Of a stretch of DNA of 64,000 nt, positions 1-10,065 are shown in pieces (the stretch's first letter is position 1; each line of letters starts with the position of its first letter). The notes below the pieces were generated by a model. It was given only the letters and a program-made list of their open reading frames with translations, was not told the origin of the DNA and ran no database searches. Source of the stretch: Pinus tabuliformis. Taxonomy: Eukaryota; Streptophyta; Pinopsida; Pinales; Pinaceae. Made by a program: the position numbers and the translations under genes. The stretch lies in the NCBI GenBank assembly GCA_031772625.1, contig CM062816.1, positions 831,830,071 through 831,894,070 on the forward strand, in the 5' to 3' direction.

Positions 1-779
1 GTTGGAAGGTTGGATGGTTGGATTTACCTTTGAGCTAGAGTGGATCCGGGAATCCAAGATCTAGTGATGGCAAGGGCCGTCACCATATGGGAAAACTCAA
101 ATGTGGCCGCATGGTATGACTTTTACCTGTGAATGGGATATGGTAGTGGAAAGGGGTGCACCTCCTTGTGAAGGCTAAGATGGGTGCTAGGCCATATTTT
201 CCCTCAAATAGGTGTGGATCTAGAGATTCGAAGTTCTGGGAGTGTAGAAAGGGGATGAGAGTATACAGAAAGGGGATGAAATTTGAATCATCTATACCTG
301 ATAAGGCCAAATGCCCTAAAATTTTTGAGGTAGATGATCAAATAAATCCAGTTTTATAGCTTTTTGATGAACTGGCTGACAGGCAACAATTTTGGTGGCC
401 CAGCAAATGGGCAGTTTTTGAAGTTTTAAGTTTTCAGGCCTTAATGATTGTAAGCATTTTCTTTTACAGGTGTTAGTGTAGACTTAATTTGACTCCATGC
501 CAAATGGATACTAGGCACTATTTTTAAGCTTGTTTTTTATGAAGGCATTGGTATGCAGTTCTTGAGACCTCACAGTGAGGATCTCATCCCCAGAAGGAGC
601 CAGTGTTAGCTCTGCTACATAATTCGGTATTTTTTGGGTCAAAGACAGCTTGGCCGTGTTGTTTGTGCTTAAAGAAAGCTTGCAGCAGCCTTTTCCTCCC
701 TCCTCCTTCATTTCCCTTATATTCCCCTTCACCCCTGCTTATATTTTCAAACCTGCTACCTCCATTTTACCTTTGAAAC
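1..779. other. Unassigned flank, no gene recognised
   Basis: Mixed-composition sequence upstream of the GC-rich tract. Only short open frames occur and none resembles a known family. A pyrimidine-rich stretch followed by CAG near 460-470 could be an acceptor splice site, but no matching exon can be named. Nothing firm is seen here. Confidence 0.4.
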
Positions 780-1310
780 TCTGTGTAATTCTGTGTTTCC
801 TCTGACCCCTGAGCGCTAAATTTTAGCCATCATATGACCGCGGTAACATGACCGTGCACCTTCCCCAACTATTCCTCACCGTTAAATCCCCACCGTCGAT
901 TGCACATCACCCGATCTAACGGTCTACGCCTTTCTCCCCGCACGTTAAACCACGTTCAATTCCCCGCCATCCGATCATCCGTCGCGAGATCCAACGGTGA
1001 TCGCTCGTCCCGCACCCGTAACTTAACCACATGTTAATGCGCGGGGAAAGCAGTTTTCTGCCTGTCACATCCGCCACGTGTCAGGCGCTAATTGTGATCA
1101 CGCCCCCCGCGTACGAATACCGCCCGACCCTGTAAGCAGTGCGGGGAATACCGCTTACCGCCCACTCGTACGTTCCCCGCTCACTATTGTCTGCATACTT
1201 TCGACCCCCGATCACCATCGGATCTGCCCGATCGCGATCTGACGGCCCACGATTGTCTGCCCCTGCTTCCTCCCGATAGCTCCCTCCGATTCAATCTCCG
1301 CCATTCGTCT
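780..1310. promoter_or_regulatory. CpG-rich, GC-rich tract; possible gene promoter/5' region
   Basis: This is the only long stretch in the window that is both GC-rich and dense in CpG. The surrounding DNA is AT-rich and CpG-poor, as expected for methylated plant repeat DNA. It holds a perfect G-box, CACGTG, at 1075-1080 inside CCACGTGTCA, a core recognised by plant bZIP and bHLH factors. Short motifs such as GCGGGGAA and its complement TTCCCCGC recur around 934-945, 961-968, 1039-1047, 1140-1147 and 1171-1178. Kept CpGs suggest an unmethylated control region, most simply the 5' end of a host gene reading rightward into 1310-1900. It could instead be the GC-rich part of an unrecognised element. 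The role is inferred. Confidence 0.35.
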
Positions 1311-1513
1311 GTTGGATCCAACGACTGTTGTTTGTTCCCCGACCTGCTCATGCATCCGCCATGCTGTACTTGTGTCTTCGACCTGTATCATACACCCGAA
1401 GGTGGCCAGCTACCTGTACTCGGCACAATTAGATCCTCAACAACTGCATTTAAGGAAGAGGATGGCTGAGAAGAAAAAGGACAGCCTCGAGTAGATCTCA
1501 GCATTTATCAGTT

Positions 1514-1723
1514 ATGGAGCTTCTTTCAGTCAACACTCCACCAGTTCGTGAAGTACAACAGAGTATCAGAAAAGATCGATTTTGTTTACTGAAACAGCAG
1601 ACTGCACTCAGAGACTCCATCAGTCAATTAAAACAGTTGGTGGTCAATTATGATCCCTCCACGTCCAGAATAGCAAAATATATTTGTAATAAAACTCTAT
1701 ATATACCCAGCAAACAGACATAA
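1514..1723 (+). CDS. Hypothetical 69-residue frame downstream of the CpG-rich tract
   Basis: An ATG-started frame of 69 residues lies about 200 bases after the CpG-rich tract. The product is polar, with a middle segment rich in Q, K and L (around residues 15-45) that could form a short helix. I recognise no family, motif or signal peptide. It is preceded by another short frame ending near 1494 that could be an upstream ORF in a leader. Downstream, near 1845-1871, a pyrimidine-rich run ends in TTCTAG followed by GTTGTG, which resembles a plant 3' splice site, so the region could be a 5' exon plus intron. A chance frame is equally possible. No function is proposed. Confidence 0.18.
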   Translation: MELLSVNTPPVREVQQSIRKDRFCLLKQQTALRDSISQLKQLVVNYDPSTSRIAKYICNKTLYIPSKQT

Positions 1724-2659
1724 TCAGCGTTGATGGTTGTAGTTTTGATGTAAGGTTCAACTTTTGGAGACTGTAACTACTGTGATACCTGCAACATCTG
1801 GTCTTCATTTTCAGCTAATACAAGCTTCTTTTTCTGTTAATTGCTCACTTTCCACTTCTATTCTGTTCTAGGTTGTGCATGTTATGCATTTGTTCATGTG
1901 CTCTTGATATTTAGCATTAGAGGGGCTGTCATCCCACCTCTGTGTTAGAATCTAGTATGTATCATTGAATGTGTATGCAGGTTTCTATTTACTTAATGCC
2001 AGAGAGCTGTCATCCTGCCTTTGCATTAGGAAATAGATTTGCAGACCTCTTTACTGGTTGCAGCTGGCCATCACATGGTCTTGTACATCTGCTGGTGTGA
2101 TCAGTATTCTCCATGTTCACCTAATCCTCAAACTGTGAGTAATTGGTGGTCTAAAGCCTTGTAGTCTGGGGGTGTTCACCCATGTCTGGGGTTAAGCATA
2201 GTAGAAGTGGTTATCTGGCTTGAATATGCATCATTCTTTCCATTCATCCATCCGATTTCCAACATTTTTGTTGAGTTTGTAATGTTCCCGAGCATCTCTG
2301 AGATACAACCTAGGAGAGTTTCTTGGGGTGATAACAGTACCCTGATGATGTGGACCTCACACTATATTGACGTGGAAGTTCCACATGGGCCACATGGATG
2401 GAAGGTGATAGTTCAATGTTGATGTGGCTCTATATAATTAGCTAAACATTAGAAGGGAATAACTTTCAATTCATGAGTTGGATTGAGATAAATTTTATAT
2501 CACCGGAAATCTCTCGATAAGTTGAACATGATTGTGGCACTTGTTTTTAATTTTGGAGACTTTAAAAAAAGAGGATTTTGTAGCCCCATCTTCATAATAA
2601 ACCTTGGAGGTCGGGTTAAATTAAACATGTAACACCATATACAACTTGAGATAGTACAA
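1724..2659. other. Intergenic or intronic sequence, nothing firm
   Basis: About 0.9 kb without a supported gene. Two similar 40-base phrases around GCTGTCATCC occur near 1925-1965 and 2005-2040, a weak imperfect repeat. No domain was recognised in any frame. Confidence 0.4.
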
Positions 2660-4130
2660 GGAAGTGGGAGGGAGTGTTACAAGAAAATATAGGTTTTCTT
2701 AGGGTATCTCAAAGGAAACAATCCAATCTCAGTGCAAATGATATAAATAACATAGTTGGGAATTCAATCACCATGTATCATTTCTTTAGTATAATGGTTG
2801 ATTGTGAGCATACGTATTTTGATGATGTTTTTGGTAGTGATGAAATGATCCATGTGATGAAAGTTTTTCAAGATAAGGCAAAATGACCATATGACTTCTT
2901 AATTGAATTCTACATCATATTTAATGGCCTTTGAGAATGGATCCATTACAAGTTCATAATGGGAAATTTGATATGCTCTAATATTGGATTTTGCAATTGA
3001 GAAGCCTTATGTCTCCATCCCAATTTACCTAATATGATAAATGAGTCCAAAGGAATTTGGAAAAGCCTTGGAGCCTTTAATTCCGAATTTATAGCCACAA
3101 ATACAAAAATAAATGCATCTTAATATTTTGAGAACTACAAGCCTATTTTGATGTGCAACAATATAATAAAAATAATAATAATCTAATTTTAAGGTCACGA
3201 CTAAGCTAGACACCAAATTGGAGTATGAGACCCCCTTGTTTATAGCCACAAATACAAAAATAAATGCATCTTAATATTTTGAGAACTACAAGCCTATTTT
3301 GATGTGCAACAATATAATAAAAATAATAATAATCTAATTTTAAGGTCACGACTAAGCTAGACACCAAATTGGAGTATGAGACCCCCTTGTTTGTGGGACA
3401 AGGGACCTACCCCTTACCAGCAATTTGATTGTTGAATTATATAGATATGTACATACTCTACCCTCCTTTGTATTTGAACCTATAAAAACTTATATGGAAT
3501 CACATCCTCTTAACCATGAGGCCCATTCAAGTCGTACTCTTAATTCTTAAGCTTGAATGAAATCCTCAATTCTTTATTTTGGACAAGGAATTTGGTTTTT
3601 TAGTAGGGAAAAAAAGACATGATGGTGTGGGAGTGTCTTACAAGGATTTTCATATTATTAAAACCAAGAAACATTAGCTTTCACCATCAAGCTTGATCAA
3701 TTCAAAGTGTATGATAGAGTGAGTTGGATATATTTAATGTTCATGATTTTTCCTTTGGGTTTTTTTCAAGCATTTGTGAATTGGATATAAATTTGTTGCA
3801 AGTTAATCTTCCATTTACTTTTATTAACTAGTGTCACCATCTTTTTTGTAGTATAGGAATTGGGCAATGATTCTCCTTTTTCTATGGGTCTCTTAATGCA
3901 TGAGTTGATAAAGAATGATGACACCTGGAAGTTCTACTAAAGGGAAAAAATGTATCATGGGCCGCCTCCATTACACATGCATGGTTTGTGGACAATATTA
4001 TTATATCTAAAAACATGATAATGCAAGATGGAAAAACTTAAGAAAGAGGTGTAAACTTATTCAACAAATAAATTAGAAAGGATATAAACTTTCAAAAGTC
4101 CATGGACCCATGGAATGGATTATCAAACTA
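2660..4130 (+). mobile_element. Non-LTR retrotransposon (LINE) relic, reverse-transcriptase part
   Basis: Degraded plus-strand coding sequence of a plant L1-like LINE. In order, I see an acidic pre-RT linker (about 2674-2886), a block resembling the 'GPDGF-IEFY' start of LINE RT near 2883-2920, the 'KLDQFKVYDRVSW' palm motif near 3688-3726, and a site near 3990-4005 reading HAWFVDNII where intact LINEs have the catalytic FADD. The endonuclease and the 5' end are not visible. Stops and frame changes are numerous, including a 302-base stretch of exact tandem duplication within the RT. It is an ancient dead copy. Its C-terminal half is not next to it, but a colinear LINE C-terminus lies at 19650-21250. 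Confidence 0.65.
3088..3389 (+). repeat. Exact 151-bp tandem duplication
   Basis: Bases 3088-3238 are repeated directly at 3239-3389. Read by eye the two copies are identical across all 151 bases. Both start TTTATAGCCACAAATAC and end GAGACCCCCTTG. The duplication lies inside the LINE relic. Identity in an otherwise heavily mutated neighbourhood means a recent duplication, a conversion event or an assembly artefact. Confidence 0.95.
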
Positions 4131-4149
4131 TAAATTGAATTAGATCAAG

Positions 4150-5915
4150 TCCTTTACCATATTGGAAATATTGTTGTCATTGATGTCAAAGGTAGGGGGA
4201 GAATACATATGTCCAAGATAAATATTTCATGATGGAGATTGTTGGAAATGTTGTTTGGATACCCAATTATTTTGATGCCTAGATCAGATACCATATATTT
4301 GAAGGCCTTTTACTCTAAATACCTAGATCAAATGGGAGCACACAATATATCATTGAAAATAATATTTCACGATATTTCCTGTCATATATGGCACTCCATC
4401 TAAATTTATAGGGGAATGAGGAGACATAAAAGATTTTGTTAGGTTGGCCTAGCCAGGAAGTACAAGTCTACCTAGATATTTTTACAAGTTGGGCACATAA
4501 GTGAATGTAGAAACACTATAAATAAATGATATATGTTTGCATTTGAATACCATCAAAGTATGAAGATCTAAGGTGCACAAGATAAGATGGGGAATACTCA
4601 TCAGGTTTTAAAGGTGGAGAAAAAATGTGATTTTTGGAGTGAATGAGTTATCTTCGCATTTTCATGACTATGAAATTTTGAGGAGATTGAGGAAATATCT
4701 TCATGTATATACGATAATTTTTTTAAGCATTGGTTCACTATACTTTAAAAAATGATTTGAGGATGTTAGGATTCTTAAATGCTCCTACAATCTACTTCAA
4801 ACAAGTTAGTTTGGAATTTTCACAACGACTTATTTTCTAAGAGGTTTTATATTTTGAAATATTGAGAAGATAGATATGAGATATATAGGAACTTGTGGTA
4901 AAATTTTCAGACTTTCATTCACTATTAATTCAGAGATATGCCTTGTGGAATTTAGGATTTCTTAATAGTCCTAAAATTAGCTTTAAACAAGTTAGTTTCA
5001 CATTTTTTCTGTAACTTATTTTCTAGGATGTTTTATACTATGAAATTTTCATAAACCTGAAATTGTGATTGTTTTCTTATTTACAATCACCATACCTGAA
5101 ACATACATGAAAATAGTATGAAAATTGTAGACTTTGGTTCACTATACTTTCATTCATTATGGAAGTTAGGGTTTTTGAATGGTCTTGAAATCAGTTTCAA
5201 ACATGTTATCTTGGTATATTTGTTGTAACTTATTTTCTGAAACTTTTCAGATATTCAAACATCCTTATAGTTGAGGAGACATATAGAAGTTCCTCTGGTA
5301 TAAATATCAAAATCAAATTTGCAAAATTGGATATATGGGATGACATACAATTTTATTCTTGGGAAGATGCCTAAAACAACAAGTTTTAGGAGAAGAAGAA
5401 ATTGGTGAAGGATGAATAAGCAAGCACACCTGTTGAAGGAAGAATTAGCAAGAAAACTTGGTGAAGGCATAATTAGAAAGAAAAATTGGTTAAGTAGGTT
5501 GGTGCATATGAGTATTTGTAGTACTGGGAATTGGTGTCTCAAATAGGTTGGTGTCTACAAATATTTGCAGTGGTGGGGATTGGTGTCTCCAATTTGTTAG
5601 TGCCTACAAATATTTGTAGCATTAGGTATTGGTGTCTCTAGTAGGTTGGTGCCTACAAATATTTTTAATGGTAAGTTTGTGCCTACAAAAAATAATAAAA
5701 ATGATTTTTTTGGTTTTCTCCTAAAAGGGTTTCCATGTAAATCTTGTGTTCCGTGTTTTGTAGTTGATAAATATCATGTGTGATTGTTTTCTTATGGTTC
5801 ATGAATGTTTGAATATGTAAAAAAATGTCTTGTATTCATTCAAGCCCCCCTCTCAATAAAAGTGTGTGCTCAACATACAATTTCAAGGTATCTTTTTTTG
5901 ATATAACTACCAACA
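4150..5915 (+). mobile_element. Copia 3' end: internal tail plus one LTR
   Basis: A copia polypurine signature (GTAGGGGGAGAA near 4193-4204, then GGAGAT) leads into TGTTGGAAATG at 4240. The matching LTR end TACCAACA is at about 5908-5915, giving an LTR of about 1.68 kb with TGTTGG...CCAACA inverted termini. The run CAAGCCCCCCTCTCAATAA near 5844-5862 matches the C-rich stretch common near the end of copia LTRs. No second LTR or pol region is seen, so it is either a truncated 3' end or nearly a solo LTR. The 5 bases flanking the LTR are GAGAT and TAGAT, which is not an exact target duplication. Family assignment rests on termini and polypurine tract only. Confidence 0.55.
5497..5692 (+). repeat. 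49-bp minisatellite inside the copia LTR
   Basis: Four imperfect units start at about 5497, 5546, 5595 and 5644, a constant 49-bp spacing. Each begins near GGTTGGTGCCTACAAATAT and most end near GAATTGGTGTCTC. The last unit is diverged and shortened. A second, looser repetition around GAAGGAAGAATTAGCAAG precedes it. Confidence 0.75.
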
Positions 5916-5949
5916 TAGATCCCTCTAATTCCAAATATATCATGCGCTG

Positions 5950-6038
5950 AGAGGGATCAAATTCCTCGAGGTGTAAACCTTATTTTTGGAGTGTTTAATT
6001 TTAGGAAAGGTTTGCACCTCAAGGGATTTGATCCCTCT
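5950..6038. repeat. Inverted repeat with 32-bp arms
   Basis: Left arm 5950-5981 (AGAGGGATCAAATTCCTCGA...) pairs with right arm 6007-6038 (...GGGATTTGATCCCTCT) with 29 of 32 positions matching and a 25-base spacer. It sits just outside the copia LTR. It could be a MITE remnant or a small-RNA hairpin. No protein frame runs through it. Confidence 0.75.
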
Positions 6039-7045
6039 AGGCATGTAATAGATCCAAAGTTAAATAGATCTAGGATGGTTCAAGTTGATGGCAATAATGA
6101 CACATTTTTAGATTATCATTATTATGTTTATGTTTGAGATAAACTTCATACTTTTAAATTTACATTTGTTTTCTTTGTTTGACATGACTATACCATTCTC
6201 TTCTTTAATTTTGTTTTTGTTGCTCGCCTTGAATGGTTTGTACATCTGCACTTGGATGATTTGAGTGGTTTGTGTGTTTATGTGTTTGGATTTGGATGGT
6301 AATGTTTGTGAATGTTACAATTCTTGTGTTATTTTTCTATATGTGTATGTAACTGTCTATTAATAATTAGTCGGTGATGAAGAAGGGAGGCAATCTTGTC
6401 AATAGTTTGCAAGAGGATTGATATTACACATATATTTCATTTAATTTTAGGTATCACAACTTTTGACAATTAATAATTCTTAATAATGTCCCTCTAGCTA
6501 TTACTAAATATATTTTGAAGAGTAGTTTTAATAATTTACTGCATCAAGATTACTGTTGAAATCATTTGTTTCATTGCTAATGTTTGAAACAATTTTTTTC
6601 CTTCAAAATATTTTGAGATATATATATATATATTTAGTTTGTTTTGCAAAATTCAAGAAATAATGTAATTTTGATTTTTTTTAATGAGTTGTGAGATTTA
6701 CAAATTCTTTACATTATTTGTTAGTTTTTCCATATTTTCATATCGATATATGAAAAGGATAGTTGATATTGTAAACCATTCAATTCTTTAACTCGAAGTA
6801 TTCTAGTAACATCTTACCTTGTCTCTCTTGCTCTCCAATATTAATAGGTTGAATTACTATAACACAAAAATAAATTGTTGAATTCAGACTTCTGTGATCC
6901 ATAATAGTCTCAATTCAACAAAAATCAATGCAAAGTGTTAATCATTTTTGTGTGCTTACATTGAAATCAATGCATATTGCTAATCCAATCATTTTAAGTT
7001 AATGTACCATCATACATTGAGTTACATCAAATCAGAAATCATCAT
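6039..7045. other. AT-rich stretch without a gene
   Basis: AT-rich sequence with a short TA run near 6619-6632 and no supported frame. From about 6900 the phrase AATCAATGCA begins to recur, which marks the decayed edge of the 57-bp satellite that follows. Confidence 0.5.
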
Positions 7046-7983
7046 CTACACTTAAATCAATGCATCTAATGCACACAATTAAATAAGATTAGAAGAAATC
7101 TACACTAAAATCAATGAATCTGATGCAAGAAACCACATAATATTAGAAATCAAAATCTACACTAAAATCAATGCATCTAGTGTAATCAATCAAATAAGAT
7201 TAGAAATCAACCTCTACACTGAAAATCAATGCATCTAGTGCAAGCAATCAAATACGGTTAGAAATCAACATCTACTCTAAAATCAATGCATGTAGTGCAC
7301 ACAATTAAAAAAGATTAGAAAAAATCTATACTAAAATCAATGAATTTGATTCAAGCAACCTTATAATATTAGAAATAAAAATCTACACTAAAATCAATGC
7401 ATCTAGTGCAATCAATCAAATAAGATTAGAAATCAACATCTACACTGAGATCAATGCATCTAGTGTAAGCAATCAAATACGATTAGAAATCAACATCTAC
7501 ACTAAAATCAACGCATCTAGTGTAAGAAATAAAATAGGATTAGAAATCACCATCTACACTGAAATCAATCCATCTAGTGAAAGAAATAAAATAGGATTAG
7601 AAATCAAAATCTAGACTTAAATCAATGCATTTAGTGCAAGAAATCAAATATAATTAGTAATCACCATCTACACCAAAATCAATGCATATAGTGCAAGAAA
7701 TCAAATATAATTAGAAATCAACATCTACACTGAAATCAATGTATTTAGTGCAAGAAATCAAATAGAATAAGAAAACATCTACACTGAAATAAATGCATCT
7801 AGCACAAGAAATCAAATAAGATTAGAAATCAATATCTACACTGAAGTCAATGCATCTATTGTAAGAAATCAAATATCATTAGAAATCAACATCTACATTG
7901 AAATTAATCCATCTAGTGAAAGAAATCAAATAGGATTAGAAATCACCATATACCATGAATTGAATGCATTTAGTGCAAGAAAT
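7046..7983 (+). repeat. 57-bp satellite array, about 17 units
   Basis: The phrase ATCTACACTGAAATCAATGC followed by ATCTAGTGCAAGAAATCAAA and then TAGGATTAGAAATCAAC repeats with a period of 57 bases, for example at 7381, 7438, 7495, 7552, 7609 and 7666. Units are imperfect, differing from each other at several positions, so the array is not young. Each unit contains ATGCAT and a short AATCA motif. The last unit changes after AGTGCAAGAAAT straight into a pyrimidine-rich tract. Confidence 0.9.
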
Positions 7984-8484
7984 TTTCTTCCCTCTCTCCC
8001 CCCTCCATCTATATCTATCTATCCTCCATTTCTCCTTGTTTGTCTCTCTATCTCACCCCCAAACATACACACTCTTTCTCCATCTCTTCTTTTTCACTCC
8101 CTCTCTCTATCTCTCTTGCTCTGCTTTTCTCTCTATATGTATTTTTTCTTCCCTCCCTCTACACCCTTCCAAATCCATCTCTTTGTCCTCCCTTTCTCCT
8201 CCTCCTCTCTCTCAAGTCATCTCTCTCCCTTTATCTCCTCTCTCCTCCTCTCTCCCCCTCCCTCTCTCCTCCTATCTCTCAAGTTGTCTCTCTCTCAACT
8301 CTCTCTCTCTTTGCCCTACAACCCTGTCACGATCTCCCTCCATATCTCCTTCTCTCTCTCCCCCTCTCTTCCCCCTCCATCTTTGGGTGTGCCCCACCTC
8401 TCTCTTACCATTCTCCCCCTCTCTCACTCCTCTCCTTCTCCCTCTCTTCATTCCTCCTCTCATATGTCCTTCATTTTATCTCCT
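7984..8484 (+). repeat. Polypyrimidine (CT-rich) tract
   Basis: About 500 bases made almost only of C and T on the plus strand (TCTCTC, CCCTC, CTCTTTC), with few interruptions. Long open frames here in all three plus frames (Ser/Leu/Pro only) are a composition effect, not genes. Phrases such as CACCCCCAAACATACACACT recur in the matching tract after the gypsy element, so the two tracts are one family. Confidence 0.85.
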
Positions 8485-8619
8485 TCAATGCAAGTAATCA
8501 AATAGGATTAGAAATAACCATCTACACTGAAATCAATGCATATAGTGCAAGAATTATTCTTCCCTCTCTTCCCCCTCCATCTATATCTATATCTCCCTCC
8601 ATCTCTCCTTATTTGTCTA
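8485..8619 (+). repeat. Further satellite unit and restart of the CT tract
   Basis: At about 8486-8555 one more 57-bp satellite unit appears (ATCAAATAGGATTAGAAAT, ATCTACACTGAAATCAATGC), again followed by TCTTCCCTCTCTTCCCCCTC. So satellite plus pyrimidine tract forms a larger repeated unit. It is cut at 8619 by the gypsy element. Confidence 0.8.
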
Positions 8620-9546
8620 TGTTGGGTATGGAATCCCCCGAGGCATGTTTTGGGGCTTAAAGCCCAATTTTTGGCCAAATCCTTTTGTAAAAGCTCCGCG
8701 AATTGTGGGCACAGAGCGCGAAATCATAATAGAGTCACAGGGTTGTCTGCTCTCATTTTTGTAAAGTATTGTCAGCTTGATAGACCTACCCATGGTATGT
8801 GGACCATGGGATTGTATAAATAGAGTGAGGCTCTAAGTGTAGAAGAGGAGATAGAATAACTAATAGAAGGGAAGCATGAGAAGTCTAAGTGGACGAGTCA
8901 AAGTGTAAAGTGTGTCTTTAGGTCATAGAGTAGGAGAAGGCTCTGCAGCTGAGTGCGCAGAGGCCTAGTAGTCCGCAACTAAGTGCGTGGATCCCTACAG
9001 TTGAGTGCACAGGGCAGGTCGAGTCTGTAACCGTTGGAAGAATCAATAAATAGAAGTTTACCATATTTCTGTGTATCGTTTCCTGTTTTAATGTATGATT
9101 GGGTATAATTTGCAAGTATACTGTTTATTTTCTACGCAAACTCATATGAATATTTTGTGTAAATAAATATAACATAAGATATCCAAGTACACGAACATAA
9201 TTAACTAGTATAGGAAGATAAGTAAGATCTCGAGTAATAGCGTAGAGCGTTGCTCTAGCAGCACGGAAGCTCCACAGCCCCTGAGTAGGGCTGCGTGAAG
9301 GCAGTATATCAGGGCGTGAGGAACAGGAAAGTGCATGAAGTGACTTGTGCGCAAGGATGAACAGTTGGACTAGTTGAACCTCTCAGACATCTCAAGGGTG
9401 CAGAAACCTGGTTCCAGCACCCTCCCATACTACTTCAGGTGAGACCTCAGTCCACGCTTCGTGGACTGTTGCTGAAAGAGCCAGTAATACAGGGATTTGT
9501 TTGGCTAATTAACTCCGAACCTGGGTTAGGCCCCTACAAGCCAAAA
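8620..9546 (+). repeat. Left (5') LTR of the gypsy element
   Basis: 927 bases, starting TGTTGGGTATGGAATCCCCC. A TATA-like element lies in TTGTATAAATAGAG near 8813-8826, a plausible promoter start for the element. Direct copy of 17109-18034. Confidence 0.9.
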
Positions 9547-10065
9547 AGTGGTTCCATTTTCGAGACCGAGATCTACATAGAGATGTCTGATGTTGTATCA
9601 TTGGAATCCGACAAAGAAAGGAATTGAAGATTGGTTGGACAGGAAGATTCACAAGTTCACGACGCAGGAAAATAGGAATCCGTGACTATCAAAGGAGGAG
9701 TTCTTAGACTGCTACTTATATATAGAGATCCATGAAATTTTCTTTGGATACTTCCCCACTGAGTTATACGAGTGGATTGTGAAGCTATCAGATAACCAAG
9801 GAAGGTGTAAACTTGACAAACCTATTGTGTGGACTCCAGAATTTGTGTGCAAACTAGAAGCATCGAAAGATAAGATCACGCGTGTTGTTGATCACTGGCT
9901 CGATCGAATCATAGGAGGATTCATCACTGAATTCGTGGTAGATACTTCAGTCAGTTATAGCGAGGCAGAATGACGCTTCCTCAAAGGACCGTGAGGTAAG
10001 TACGTTAAATCTTTGAACACTTGGATTAAAATGCTACTGTGTGAAAAACAGGTTATGCGAATAAA

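Noticed and set aside
1312-1494. A 60-codon frame opening in the CpG-rich tract
   Set aside because: It does not start with ATG, has no recognisable domain, and may just be a leader sequence.
7960-8660. Overlapping open frames of about 180-206 codons in three plus-strand frames
   Set aside because: They lie in a near-pure C/T tract. All three frames are open and consist almost only of Ser, Leu and Pro, so this is composition, not coding.
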